64,000 nt of DNA from Thysanoteuthis rhombus (GCA_963457665.1 OY735209.1:56765519-56829518), one strand, 5' to 3'. Shown: positions 47,966 to 60,282, counted from the first letter of the stretch. Notes: a model not told the origin generated them from the sequence alone. Made by a program: numbers and translations.

Positions 47966-49126
47966 TATATATTCTCATCGCTACAGGGAACTCCAGCTAC
48001 ATCATTAGTCTCCCTCACACACTATTGGAACCACCTATAAGTAGTAACATTCCACACATAAAATAAAAAACAATCGTATCTATAGCTGATAACCCCGAGA
48101 ACTATACAGTTTCAACACTTCTATACATGTCTGGGTATTTTTATTTGCACCAACAACGTTGATGCAATCTCCTGTGAAGCCTTTTGTGTTCAAATTCGGT
48201 CACTGGGAAACAAAACTGCGGAGAAGAAAATGCTGAGAAGTGTAACCGGTTCCAAATTAGGAACGGGGAGTCTGATTATGAGAATAGTCCATGTTTTATC
48301 ATGTCCTCTCCCTGCCTTGATGGTGTAAACAGATAAAACGACACTGAAAGGTTTCTGTATCTAAAATGATACATTTTCAAACTTCAATTTCAGACAAATG
48401 ATATGCGAAATTGTGTTAAAGTTAGCCACTTTTGGGGGGGAGACACAAATTCTCTCTAACAGTCAACTATTCCCCCCCCCTCTCTCTATATATATATTCG
48501 TGAGTTGATTTATATGCATACACATGCTTCCACATATATCTATCTGCGAGTCACACAACATACACACTCATACAAATAAGTTAACATACCTTCCCTGGTC
48601 TCTCATCAGCCCTGTCATTGCTAATCTCTAAATCCCTTCACTGGCCAGCCATTTTGGCCTCTGGTTTCTTTCATCTTACGGGAAAGGGATGGGAACGGAA
48701 CAACACTACAACCATTTCATCCTAGTGGTGCAAACACATATTATTGACATGAAATATCACTTTCAAATTGCTGACGTTGTACCTGTTATGCACCCATTCA
48801 TTGGGTGATATTTTTGCACTACATAGTCTAGGAAACTTCTCAGCTTTAAACACTAAACATTGAAAAACTTAGTCAATTTTTTGTGTCACTTCAGTGACTT
48901 ATTTCTCAATATCTGTTAATGCTGTGTTTTTACCTATTTAACATGTACTTTGTTATTATGGTACAATGTGCATATTTTCTCTTTTGGGGATCATCAGTTG
49001 TTTACCATGTAACCATTTGGGAGATTTTAAAAACAAAACAGTTATATTAACATGACAATTGATCAAACACCAGTTCCCTCTCAGCTATGTTTTAATATAT
49101 AGCTTATGTCATACGTTTAGTTTGTT

Positions 49127-49130
<4 letters not shown>
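47966..49130. other. non-coding stretch, no gene recognised
   Basis: A C run and CT/TA tract lie at about 48473-48497. No gene was seen. Confidence 0.5.

Positions 49131-49203
<73 letters not shown>
49131..49203. repeat. (TA)n microsatellite
   Basis: Pure TA run of about 72 bp; the overlapping open frames are Tyr-Ile translations of it. Confidence 0.95.
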
Positions 49204-49207
<4 letters not shown>

Positions 49208-49939
49208 GCAAGTTCCTTTATTCAACGAGAAAATTTTATTTTGTGAAAAAAATGATTTGGCTGACGCACCAATTGTAGATATTAAGTTTGTTTGTTTTTT
49301 TACTTTTTCGAGCATTAAATCATTTCAGAATGTCTTGCAATGAAAAGGGTACAGTTCAAATAACTGTCAGTGAATAGTGAGAGAAATCTCTCAAGCACAA
49401 TGAATATCTATTTTTAATGAAGTCATGTTTCCCACATAATAAAAACTCTCTGAATGGTCACCGCTGTTCATTGCTCTCCATGACATTACTGCAAATCTAC
49501 CATATTTGGTTGTAAGCTGCAGCCGATTCAAAAAAAGTCTCTTGGCTAAGAAATCTCCGGACTCATACTCGTTCATTGGTCGAAAATTGAACCAATGAAA
49601 ACTTACCAGAAGAGATGAGTGGATTAAACTCTAATGTTCTATCCATCATTTTAGTTTCCCATCTCATCACATGATTGTACGATTATAATGGTTCTGGTAT
49701 ACCTGAACAAGACGCAGGGATTTCCTTTCCTTCACTTGGGAATTGAACGGTTCACAGTCTACAGTAAAATGCTTAGTTTCGATAGCATTTGACCCTGGCT
49801 CATTCCATTCTCAAACTGAACGGTTATTTCTCTTACCCTTTTATTGTAAATATGCCAATCAATATATTAGCATTAAAAGTCAAAGCTACATAATATAATG
49901 AGGTCTATTTCTTTGTGTCCTCCTCCACTCTCTCCCACT

Positions 49940-49942
<3 letters not shown>
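49204..49942. other. non-coding stretch, no gene recognised
   Basis: A B-box-like CCGTTCAATTCCCA is present on the minus strand near 49738-49752 without a clear A box. Nothing else was seen. Confidence 0.45.

Positions 49943-50016
<74 letters not shown>
49943..50016. repeat. (CT)n microsatellite
   Basis: CT dinucleotides; the Ser-Leu frame across it is not a gene. Confidence 0.95.
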
Positions 50017-50020
<4 letters not shown>

Positions 50021-50134
50021 ACGTCGTGGGAAGAAGCAATCCAAATTTTCATACTACATCCTTTAAGTACTCACTTGGAAGAACTTGCTCTTCGTGTCTG
50101 TCTTCGGGTTTTGTGTCAACGTCGTTGCCATCTT

Positions 50135-50415
50135 ATAGCGAGTTTGGTTCAGTTGGCCTAATGGTTAACGATGCTGACAATGGGATCTGTGAACCTAGTT
50201 CAAACTCCGGCTGGGACAGTTTGAGTTCAGTTCACTTCACACTATTGTCCAAGGAGAAAAAAGACAAGAATCCACTCGTGCCCTAACCCAAGCTATAGGT
50301 ACATAGACGCGCAGTTAGAGCTGTTTAGCTTTGTGCGACAGCCCATCTTGGGCGTCGGGCTAGCACCTAAGTCCCGTAAAGACACACGCTTGCAACAGAA
50401 ACAATTGGCTCTCCA
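50135..50415 (+). repeat. tRNA-derived SINE-like element, family E
   Basis: The head carries A box GTTGGCCTAATGGTTA (about 50152-50167) and B box AGTTCAAACTCC (50198-50209), spaced like a tRNA with a 40-bp gap. The body has a GC-rich block, AGCCCATCTTGGGCGTCGGG, and ends near CGTAAAGACACACGCTTGCAA. The body differs from families A to D. No second copy was found here. Confidence 0.5.
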
Positions 50416-52441
50416 TGGATTGTTCGAAATATCAATACGAATTTATTGTGTCATGAGCCACGGGATTAAACTTTTTTGTCTTTAGCCGTTTTCGCATATT
50501 TCTGCATCTACACAGTAATGACCTCATTCATGTGTCTAAAGATATATTCCCCGTGACCAATTGTATCAAAACGATTATAGTGTTTTGAAAATTCATGAAA
50601 ATCCATTGAGTGAATCACCTGACACGAGAGTAAAAAATGACCAGCAATTTTTTGCATGAAAAAAAAACATTATTCTTGAAAAAAGATTTTCGAAATATTT
50701 TTGCGACCCCAATATTCTTCATGGGACCCTCGGAAGTCTTCCCGATCCTGATATCCAGGATCCCTGGTTAACAGTACTTCATCTAATGAAAAAATGATTG
50801 ATATAAGCTACTATCAACTTTTTTTTACTTAATCCTGCATGCTGGAAAATAGGGTGGATGTGTGTGCTTATATGTGTGTATGTCCCTGCTACAACTGTCC
50901 CTATTTCATTTGGAAAAGCAATTTTGGCATCCTGGAAATTTCTTTTTTGTGAAAAAAAAAGTAATGGCAGAGGCATCGCATTCGCATAAGTCTGGTTAGA
51001 AATGATCTTTCAAAATATTGATGATCAGCAAGCTGATCTTGCTGACAATTGTTAGTTGGATCGATTCAGTATGTGTATATGTGTGTGTTCGTGTTGTTGT
51101 TGTTGTTGTTGTTTACTTTTAAGCAAGACCACTCATCACGCCGAAGGGTTAATAGGAAGGGTGTTCTCTATGCCACAGAATTGAGAACATTAAAAACAAA
51201 TATTGAAGTTGACGTTAAAATTGTAAGGTCGAAAACACTAAAATATATGTTTGAAATGATGACTAAAATGCTTAACATTGGATAAGGCACTCGTTCACTC
51301 TCAATTTGAAAATGTCAAAATTGTGCTTGTCGGGAAAACATTCAGAAGTTGGTTTATCCCACGTAGCAGATGTTCTTGAGAAGTTATCTTCGTTTAATTT
51401 GCCGCGAGTCCTTGATGTATCTAAAAAGTATGGTTGTATCTTAATTGACCAAGTTTTAACTGAAATTTCTCCGGATATGAGGGACTATAGAATATACTTA
51501 GCCTGAACGGTAGAAGAGTGTCAGACTTGCAACTTTACGATGATGAAACAGTTGTTTGAGTGGAAGAAAAGTTTATCATCCACTAGTCCACGCATTTGTT
51601 CCAGTTCTCTACCGAGTGTGGGAAGTGTCTGGCGAGAAGAGCTTGCCCAGATGTGTGCGATCAAAGCCCAGTAAAAATAATGAATCCCATCATCTTTTGG
51701 AAAGTTTAGGGTCTTTCAAATTTTTGGTCATCTCAACACATGAAAATCTTCTCTTTCTCTTCTGGCAATCCAAGTCCAATAAAAAAAACTGATCTTATCA
51801 AATCTTCGAATGTCTTATTAATGAATGCAATTTCCCAAGGCCAAGTTAAGGCGATGTCCTGTGCCCGTACAAGAATCTAAGCTGACAATACGCCGCCAGG
51901 AATAAACAAGTGATATCAGCCATGGCAGGCCGGAATTGACTAAAACAATGAAATGTCAGGGACGGGATAATAAAAACGTTTTGAACTATTGAATCAGATA
52001 AATTATTAGAGATGTAATTAAATAAAGTAAATTATCTAAGACGTTGGGTGTATTTATTGATATATTTTCATTTATAATTAAATGAATAAATTAAAATGAA
52101 ATTTTTCTTACTTTTCTCTCTCGCATTTTTTCTATTTTCCTTCAAGATGAAGGAGAAATTAGAGGCGTAGCAGGGTGGGTTCAATGGGGCAGCCTCCTGC
52201 AGGGAAGGGGCACCAAATTCCTTTAGCCTGAAATACCAGCAGCATGGACAGCCGTACAAAGCATCATGTGTTAGTGGCGCCTGTCATGTGGCTGTGAGAT
52301 TGGAGACATCAATTAGTGGAAATGGGAAATTAATTAATGAAGAGTTCTCTAATGTTAAGTTCGGGCACTCATAATAGTTAGGGCCGGGCATAGAGGGTAA
52401 GCGAAGTCACAATTTAATTTCTGAGATACGTCCAATGATCC

Positions 52442-52443
<2 letters not shown>
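50416..52443. other. non-coding stretch, no confident gene
   Basis: A (GTT)n run lies at about 51092-51111. The plus-strand frame 51306-51506 (66 codons, including EVGLSHVADVLEKL) has a protein-like composition but no recognisable domain, second exon or homolog here. I leave it uncalled. Confidence 0.45.

Positions 52444-52495
<52 letters not shown>
52444..52495. repeat. (TA)n microsatellite
   Basis: Pure TA run. Confidence 0.95.
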
Positions 52496-52499
<4 letters not shown>

Positions 52500-53450
52500 G
52501 ATAATGTATTCTTTGCCTTTTCTTGACCTAGATGTCAGCGAAGAGATGCCCACTGAAACAATCAGATATGCAGAACTGGCGTCTTTATTCTTGGCCTTTG
52601 GAATATCAGAAAAGTACTGTCTATATTTTTTTCTTTTGTAGAGCATAGATCGTTTGTTGTCCGTAACTTTCAGTCCATAGGTAAAAAAAAACAAACACTG
52701 ACGAATGAATTAAAAGAAAGACATAGAAACGCAAGAAAAAAAGTTCTTCCTTTATTCACAGTCAATATTCACTCGAATTTCTAGTTGGCAGTAAAAAAAA
52801 AAAAAAAAAAAATTATGAAGTGCATTTTTCCATGGCAAAAGGATAAAGCCTGGATGTAGGATGCTAGTTGCTCTTTCATATTTATCCATTTTGCTTTCAT
52901 TTCACGTTTGAAATGTGAAATAATCAAATAATACACATTTTTATGTTTTGAATACGCCACAGATTCATGAGCTCAGTGTAAAACGTAAGCACCTCCGCGT
53001 TCTTTCTATAAAAATTTGAAAACGTATTGCAATATTCCAAGTATCAGATCTGAAGCTGTTTTGTTTAATATGGCTTGCGTCTCGGAAGTTTAGCATCCCA
53101 ATTACAAACTATAGTATTACAACACGAATATGAGAGAAATAAAGATTTTAATAATTCGATGTTTACTCACCTTATTTGAGGTCATCTCCGAATTTGAATG
53201 TTTTTAATTCAATTTTAGCGCACGATCAAAGCTTAGACAAAACAAATAATTCAAATTTTGATTTGGAAATGTTTAATTTAATTTTGAATTGATTAAAGAG
53301 CACGAATACGAATGAAATGAAACAGATAATCTCACGCGAATGTTTCTCTTTCCGCTTTGATTCTATGTTTTAGCGTTGGATCAAGTGCACTGAGCGGCAT
53401 TTCTCTCCAAATTTTGAAATTGAAGAGTTTTTTGGGTTTCTTTTTAGATG
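52496..53450. other. non-coding stretch, no gene recognised
   Basis: A poly(A) tract lies at about 52794-52811. No gene was seen. Confidence 0.5.
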
Positions 53451-53720
53451 AGGTATTATTATTATTTCTATTATTATTCGGACTATCCTCATCCTGGTTG
53501 TTTTTCGCACAACGTTTCGGCCATTGTACTCTACGGCCTTCATCAAGTATCATCTGGTAGGTGTTGGGAAGTAACGAACCGAACCCTTTATTCAACCGAC
53601 GGGGGTATATAGACTGCACTCTCCTCTTAGCAGTAGTAGTATTTTCGAATTATTATTATCTCACACTGGGATTGAACCTAGAACAATTAGATCACTTGCA
53701 GTAATTCTGGTAAGAGAATC
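53451..53720 (-). repeat. SINE-D copy 2, with hammerhead-like core
   Basis: Block-by-block match to 87-360 on the same strand. On the minus strand the B box is AGGTTCAATCCC (53668-53679). The core is TTGATGA (53540-53546; the first box has C changed to T), a hairpin with four GGCC/GGCC pairs, GAAAC (53514-53518), then GTTGT and ACAAC pairing across a short loop. The 3' tail is AATAATAATAGAAATAATAA. This copy keeps a better helix II than copy 1, while copy 1 keeps the better CTGATGA box. Confidence 0.65.
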
Positions 53721-54280
53721 AAATGATTCTTCCTTCACTTAAAAACTTGTTTGACAACAGTTTTTTTTTTCTAAATTTTCTTTTTTAGACTTCCAATTAT
53801 TCATTTTCAATTTATTGATTGAATAGATACTTTTTCACTGCCCATCAAGTATTCCCTCCTTTCTACATGTCAAGGGAGGTAACCGGGTTGGTCAAGTGAA
53901 GATATGGAATTGACATGGAAATCAAGTAGTTCTATTGTAACTTTTACTCGGGCTGATCAAATTTTTATTTCTTTCGCCCATTCTAAATCTTCCAAAATCA
54001 ACCTAAAGTAGTGCTTTTTTCATTGCAGAAAAATAAGAAATTTGAAATAATTTTCGGGAACAACTAGATATTTTGTGATTCCTTTGTCTCAATTTTGGAT
54101 ATAAAATCTCAAAGGGATTATAGCTAACTCATATGATTGTATTTATTTTGGGAATATAAAAAAAAACTGGCTACTTTGGAGACCTGTCTTAACGTAAAAA
54201 AATAGGTAATATAGCATTTTTGAATTTTCAAATTTTGGGGGACCCTCAGTGCCAAAATCTGGATCTACCCCTGGGTGGGA
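53721..54280. other. non-coding stretch, no gene recognised
   Basis: No supported feature. Confidence 0.5.
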
Positions 54281-54740
54281 TAGTGCGATTGATAAGAAGA
54301 TTCCACCATCATATCTGTGTCTTTAGGAACAGGATTAATGTTAGAGTCAGGAATAATGTTTCAAATCAGGTGTGAATTTGAGTCCTACAAGTTTATCCAG
54401 ATAGTGTGACTTCTTCAAAAGTGTCATCCATCAAGATGGTTAGAAAGTGAGGTTTTATTCAGTGTTTGTGAAAAGATACCAGAATGGTTCTGATAGGATT
54501 GAATTTAACCAGCCGTTTGATTCCCAATTTAGCAACCACAACAAGTTCACTCGAAAGATCTGATAGCATATTTTTAGAAGTAAGACCATAAGGTGTGCTG
54601 CTACCCGTATAAGTCTATAAAGGACCTGACTAAATGGTCAGGTAGATCATTTATAAACAAAAGGAACGGTGATTCCCCCGATGTGGATTAATTTATAGGA
54701 CCTATAAAAATTGGCCAGTGATTACAACTTCGAGACATCT
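54281..54740 (-). pseudogene. LINE reverse transcriptase fragment (CR1/Jockey-type)
   Basis: Minus strand. Frames read FLLFINDLPDHLVRSFIDLY (about 54630-54690; the RT motif leading to YADD, with the ADD lost to a stop), then SKNMLSDLSSELVVVA. GIKRLVKFNPIRTILVSFHK (KF/TFN--KT--LS--R block) and LDKLVGLKFTPDLK (LLGL-F--DL-W block) follow. Frames shift several times. The RT N-terminal half and the LINE C-terminus are absent. It differs from the RTE family and may belong to the same broad group as the relic at 43.9-45.7 kb. Confidence 0.65.
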
Positions 54741-54964
54741 TCCTGATAGGAAAGATTTTATTGTGGAATGAAATCTACCAGTTGTATCAATGTCTTGACT
54801 ATATCCAGTGCAATAACACGGGCATCTTAACCACTACACTGTGCATTACTGATCCTGTGGGTAATTACTTGAAAAAAATCAAAGTATCCTGTGCCGTAAT
54901 CCCAAATCAATGGTCAAGACGTTCACAGAAGGTAATTAACAAATATCCGAACATCTGGGGCCCT

Positions 54965-55375
54965 TGAAAAAGTCGAATTTGTTTATTTGCATCTCCACGA
55001 CTACAAATATGACACAACGTTTGAATTAAGGTGGGGTCCTGCACACGGTGCAAGATAACTCGAGTCTTTGCGCATGATTTCGTGAGGACGACGGGACAAG
55101 CTTGACTTAGTTTACAAGACGAATCTTGTAGTGCAAGAGTCAAAGCGATCAGAAGGCGAGACACTGATATTTTATTTGCATCCCCACGGCTGAAAATTTG
55201 ACACAAGGTCGTTTTACTGTGGGGTCCTAGTAAGGGAGTCGAAAATTGCTACTGTCCTCACAACTAATGTCCTGAAGGCGTCAGGGCAAGCCCGACCAAC
55301 TCCTTTTAGTGCAATGGGACGGTACTACCCCGGAGTGAACTGCTTCCCCGAGACTGGGCGGAGTAAATATTTGAT
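54965..55375 (+). repeat. family T repeat, two partial units
   Basis: The landmark TTTATTTGCATC-CCACG, then TTTGACACAA-G, occurs near 54982-55019 and again near 55170-55208. The later part (GGCGTCAGGGCAAGCCCGAC, TTTAGTGCAATGGGACGGTA and GTGAACTGCTTCCCCGAG) aligns with the reverse complement of 58849-58910. The first unit is shortened to about 190 bp compared with the 420-bp period at 58 kb. The family is unclassified. Confidence 0.7.
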
Positions 55376-55589
55376 ATCTAGATTTGTCTAATAAACACGT
55401 TGTGGGGCATTCAGGATATCAGGCTTCAATTCAAGTTGGCGTGCAGTTGAACTGGTGTGGGTACAATACTGTCAAAATTAACGCGTACTTCTTCAAGTTG
55501 ATTTATTTCATTTTAAAACTCTATTCAAATAAAGAAAAATATATATGCGAACAGTAATACGTATTCTTAGGAATTTGGGGCATCTGCAT

Positions 55590-55790
55590 TCATTTTGATA
55601 TCATGTACATCTCCAAGTCTTTGCGCATGTATCCACAAAGTCGTTAGGGAAGGCTTGACTTGGTTCATAGGATGAATCCTGTTGATGGTCTCAGGACGAG
55701 CCTGAGCATGCTCATCAGTGATTCTGGGATGAGGGACAATCCCGGACTGCGATCGACTTCTCAGACCAAGGGCGTAAAGAACAGAACTAC
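55590..55790 (+). repeat. family T related fragment
   Basis: The blocks AAGTCTTTGCGCATG, AGGCTTGACTTGGTTCATAG and ATGAATCCTGTTG align with 55054-55130. GAGCCTGAGC and GGGACAATCCCGGAC parallel the T block following it. It is diverged and lacks the TTTATTTGCATC landmark. Confidence 0.5.
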
Positions 55791-57771
55791 CATAAACTTA
55801 TAAGACTTATTGTTTCATACCATGATACATTTTAACCTCATTTATTATAACAAGTCTTGTATTACTCTCGTAGTTGTGATTACCGTGCCTACTTGTCCGG
55901 TATCGTCATCCTGGAATCTGGTAATGGTTCAAACGCAAGGAAAAGGGCCAAGTGGAGGCTTATATTAAAGATGCCCCGATAAGTAATGATGAAATTGCAA
56001 AAAGAAGGAATATTAAGAAGTCTATTCAACATTGAGAAAAAACTGAAAAGTAGTGAAAACAAAGCCTGTTTCAACTAATACTAGACAGAAGACTTTGCAA
56101 AAAGCATAGATCAACCCAATCGAAGGACTTTGAAAATCCGTGGAAGGCCTGTAGAGGCTCCCGATAACAAAGTAGGTAACTTTGACTCACTCACCTCGCT
56201 ACAGGGAGCCTTTGAAAAAGATTCGTAATTTAACCGTCACGAAGCGGAAATTAATTATTTTGTAAACATTGAATATTTTTCAAGTTCATGACAAAATCAA
56301 GATATCACGGTGAAATTATCTGATTGATATTGATTGTGATTTATATTCATTTTTTATGCAATACTATCAATAATTACCATTTCTCAAATATCCGGTGTTG
56401 ATGGGTCTTCGTCCAAACCAGCCTTTCTTCTTCACTGCCTTTGTTAATTTTAGCACCTCTGGTTGTCTGCCGGCATAAAAATCAAGCTGAAAAAAACTTG
56501 TACTTACAGTACTGGGACTGCACTGTACATCACAGGCTTTTCAAAGATTTACCAAGGCCTTTGATGATGTTGATCATTCTTTTTGCAAATTGCAACCAAC
56601 GGTCTGTCTTGTCTTTGAATTAAAAATACACCTTCGTCTGCAATTCCCAACACGCCGAGAAGACAATTTTTCACCATTTTTCAGTTTCTTCTTTATGTTG
56701 AATACACTTATCCTCGATATTCCCACATAGTTGCTATTTCAGCACAACACATTGCGGTATCTTTCAGATAAATTTTCACTTCGATACTTTGCTTGAGTTC
56801 AAATCTTTATCAGATCCCATGGTGACAATATAGGACAAGCACGCACAGTTATCACAACTACAAGTGTACTTCAGGACCTGTCACTATAAATCAGGCTAAA
56901 TGGACTCACGGTAGGAAACAGAGAGTCTTAGTTCACTTGGGATCAGTTGCCACCCTGGGAAAGGATTAGGTCACATGAGGTTAACAACTGTACAGAATAC
57001 TAGAATAAATGCTGAATCCATAATGCACGAGAATATGTATTACTGCTTACGTCTTTATAGTTTAAATGAATCAGTTTTGAAAAGAAGTGCGCCATAGTAT
57101 TCAGAATACTGTAAGTGACCAATTGAAATTATTCATGAGATAGAATGTAATATGGTTTAATACAATCAACTACGTACCCCAAGCGACACTCAGTTTATAA
57201 AATACCATCAGAAAGATTTTCCCTCCGAAGTGCTTTGCAAAGTGTATTGAAGCCAACACGTGTTTCCTGATGTAACGAATACTCAAACTCAATAAAATCT
57301 GTTTGTTTGTTTGTCTGTTTCAATCTTCATGGCACGGGAAGAAGAGTACAGAAAACTGACAGATTCCTGTTTGTTTCAGCCATAATCCACTGAACATTGC
57401 CTTTTACAAAATAAAAAGAAATTATTGAGATTTTGACTGGTTTATTGATAATACCAAGATTATCCGGAATCTAGATGTTTCTAGATGTTTTTTAATTTAA
57501 GTTTTCCTAAAGTAAGAGCAGATAATAGTGTGTAATCCAAATTCTGTTTTTCTTCCATTAATTTATCGATTTCTTTTTATTTGTGCACCGTTTTCAACAT
57601 CACGTGAGTGAGGGTGCAAAATTGTACAAATTTCAATCCATATATTGTACCGAAAGAGCTGTTACTGTATGTTTCTTTTTACAGATATCAAAGTATTTTG
57701 TCTTTTTGTGCATCCATAGCCGATTTCGACAATGGTTAAAAGTTACGAAGACAAAAATCGAAGGTTATGAT
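55791..57771. other. non-coding stretch with one possible LINE crumb
   Basis: Near 56541-56591 (plus) a 17-codon frame reads QRFTKAFDDVDHSFCKL, which resembles RT motif A (DF-KAFD-VDH). No flanking RT blocks continue, so it is only suggestive. Nothing else is recognised. Confidence 0.35.
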
Positions 57772-58105
57772 CCACACGACCTCCAACAAATGCTAGATGA
57801 ACTGAATGATGAATACAGGAAAGTCAGCCTACACATGAACTTCAGCAAAACAAAGGTCATGTACAACAATCACGTCGGAAATAAGCACGCAACGATCTGA
57901 ATTGAAAATACAAAACTAAAAAAAGCAGATCACTGCTTCTACCTAGGACAACGGATCTCTGTGAAATCCTCGAAAGAAGAAATCAAGTGAAAAATCACTC
58001 TACGATGGCAAGCCTTTGGCAGAGTAAGCTCAACCCTCAGGTATAAGATCCTCTTAGTCCTAAAAAGAAGGGTATATAATCAACGCATCCATTGTGCGGC
58101 ACCTC
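57772..58105 (+). mobile_element. RTE-clade LINE, left part of an interrupted copy
   Basis: The frame reads DLQQMLDELNDEYRKVSLHM and NFSKTKVMYNN (RT palm end/thumb), then IENTKLKKADHCFYLGQRIS. It continues to KRRVYNQRI at about 58090. The next RTE residues (TYGAETWNLT and so on) are missing, and family T sequence begins. The copy resumes at 58999. Confidence 0.85.
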
Positions 58106-58998
58106 ACCTTAATCCGACTTCATGTCATATTTGTAGTCGTCGGGATGCAATTAAATAAACTCGCCCATTTGGGAGTGCAAGTAAATACATGGGCAACCTT
58201 CAGGATCAAAGTGTAGAATCTGTTCCACAGCAGAGCCCGTCGGATGGGCCGGAGATTGGCGTGTGGATGGTGTCAAGACCGAGTGCACCAGTGCAGTGCG
58301 TCAGCCAATGAGGTTTTACTGAGGCTGCCACTGCTAAGCGCATTGGAGGCCTTTGGAATCGTCCTTGGGCCCTCCTATTATTACTCGGCCCAGCTGCAAG
58401 GGGTCGGTTTCCCCTGAGCAGCACTGGTCTCTAAGTGGATGCTTTCGTGGCGGAGGTTGCATCGGTTGCTTAGCAAACCGAAGCTGCATCGGCTGGAGCC
58501 ATTTTTGGGCAGATGGTTCTTCCCACGTTAAGACTCGACCTTGTGTCATATTTTGCAGCAGTGGGACAACGAATAAACACCCCCTCCATCGGCAACCCCA
58601 CCCCTTTTTTCTGGCCCTTTGGATCGGATCAATGTGTAGTATCTAGTCTAAGGCTTTGACCGGGGAGTCGGTACTGACACTTGACAGCTAAATGGTCCGG
58701 AGATCGGTTGGCGGTGTGAGTGCGCAGGTGCAATGCTATAGCCGATGAGAGGACATTGAGGCTCGGCATTACTAAGCGCATCTGAGGACCTATGGACTCG
58801 ACCTGGGTTTTCTCATTATTACTCGGCCAAGCGCGGGGAAACAGTTCACCTAGGGTTGACACTGTCCCATTGCACCAAGAGGGACAGGTCGAGCTTGTCT
58901 TGACACCTTCGCAACTTCAGTTTTAGAGGTGTTTTACCTTCATGCATAAAAATGACCTTGTGTCGCATTTCAGCCTTGTGGGAGCGCGAGTAAATAGG
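58106..58998 (-). repeat. family T tandem block (about 420-bp period) inside an RTE copy
   Basis: The landmark CGACTT/CCTTGTGTCATATTT starts at 58115, 58536 and 58953, giving spacings of 421 and 417 bp. There are thus two full units and the start of a third. Shared internal blocks are GGATCAA-GTGTAG-ATCT, GGTCCGGAGAT-GG, TACTAAGCGCAT, TTATTACTCGGCC and GGGAAACAGTTCACCT. The block is visibly GC- and CpG-richer than its surroundings. On the minus strand both units keep an open stretch of about 70-75 codons over the same segment (58424-58206 and 58862-58629). I do not recognise a protein. It could be a tandem-core non-autonomous transposon or a satellite-like insertion. Confidence 0.7.
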
Positions 58999-59316
58999 AT
59001 GCTCAACCTCGCATGGAGAGATCGAAAGACAGTACGATACGTCAGGGAGAAAATAGAAGTCCGGGACATCATAGAATACATTAGAAAACTCAATTAGCAA
59101 TGGGCTGGTCATGTTGTGACAATGGCAGACAACCAATTGACATCACGACTCACAACATGGATCCCCATAGATCACATGCGTAAGAGAGGCCGGCAGAATA
59201 CAAAATGGAGAGACAAACTAAACGAGTTCAGAAAGTACTGGCTCCGTGATGCCCACGATAGAGAGGTGTTTCGAGTACTGGGGAAGGTCTATGTCTAATG
59301 ACAGACGTTAAAAGAC

Positions 59317-59352
<36 letters not shown>
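58999..59352 (+). mobile_element. RTE-clade LINE, right part of the interrupted copy
   Basis: Resumes with MLNLAWRDRKTVRYVREK (about 58999-59052), then EVRDIIEYIRKLN. It continues TRLTTWIPIDHMRKRGRQNT, RDKLNEFRKYWLRDAHDREV and LGKVYV, and ends in TTAAAAGACTGATGATGATG. The GATGAT tail extends to about 59352, the longest such tail in the window. About 110 bp of RTE sequence is missing between this part and the left part. Confidence 0.9.
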
Positions 59353-59353
<1 letters not shown>

Positions 59354-60201
59354 CAACAAAATAAGTTTTTTTTTTTTTGCCGACCACCACTTGTTAAAAT
59401 GTTGATTCCTACAACTGTCTGATGGAAGCAATATTTATTTCAGATAAATTCCAAATTTTCCGACAACGATTGTATTCAGTTTTATATTGTCTACACAGAT
59501 AATTTTCAGTTGATAATTTTTTACAATCTTTCTTCTGAAGTTATTGAATTTGCTGCCGTCGAGACTAGCTGATTGTATTTGAACTCTTTCCACGCTACAT
59601 CATTTAGATATTTTTTACTTTCAGATTTCATTAAATTCTGTGTGCAAAGAATAAAACAAATACAAGGGAAGGGCCAAAGGAAATGTGTTGGGGGGTGTTT
59701 TTTGCATTTCTCATGCAACTTTATATGTTAGGATTTTTGCTTTCTTTTTCCCAACGGAGCCTCTCGCATAGTCTGGTCAAAGATTTGACTCATTCCAAAA
59801 AATCACTTTTTTGATGACACAGCTGACGTCAGCAACTACCTCATGCTGGAAAGTTGAAAATTAAAACAAAACAATAACAATGTAAATTACTAATTCATGG
59901 ATTTTATCTCAAAACAATAACAATATGAATTATCTATTCATGGATTTTACTGTTTAACAAGGGTTTTTTTTATCCAAACCAATATAATATAATACATAGT
60001 TTCAAAAAAGAAATGATGATATTTTAAAGCAAAACAATAACAATATAGAATACTTATTCATAGATTTAGTTTTAGAACTATGTATGGTTTCTTTTTTCAA
60101 ATCAATGTAATTTATTGGGTAGTTTTAAATGAAACAATAAAAAAAGTATTTGCGTTTAACAGGTTTGTAAATGTTAAAGTCGATTCCAATCATTTCAATT
60201 T

Positions 60202-60205
<4 letters not shown>
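59353..60205. other. non-coding stretch, no gene recognised
   Basis: A short phrase, AAAACAATAACAATAT, recurs near 59867, 59915 and 60031, spaced about 50-115 bp. It is followed by ATTCATGGATTTTA-like sequence, suggesting a small degenerate tandem repeat. No gene was seen. Confidence 0.5.
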
Positions 60206-60278
<73 letters not shown>

Positions 60279-60282
60279 CGTG

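Noticed and set aside
47725..48066. 113-codon plus-strand open frame
   Set aside because: The minus strand of the same interval looks more like an old coding sequence, and the plus frame has an unstructured hydrophobic composition.
51306..51506. 66-codon frame with helical-looking sequence (GLSHVADVLEKL)
   Set aside because: Suggestive composition only; no domain, partner exon or second copy was found.
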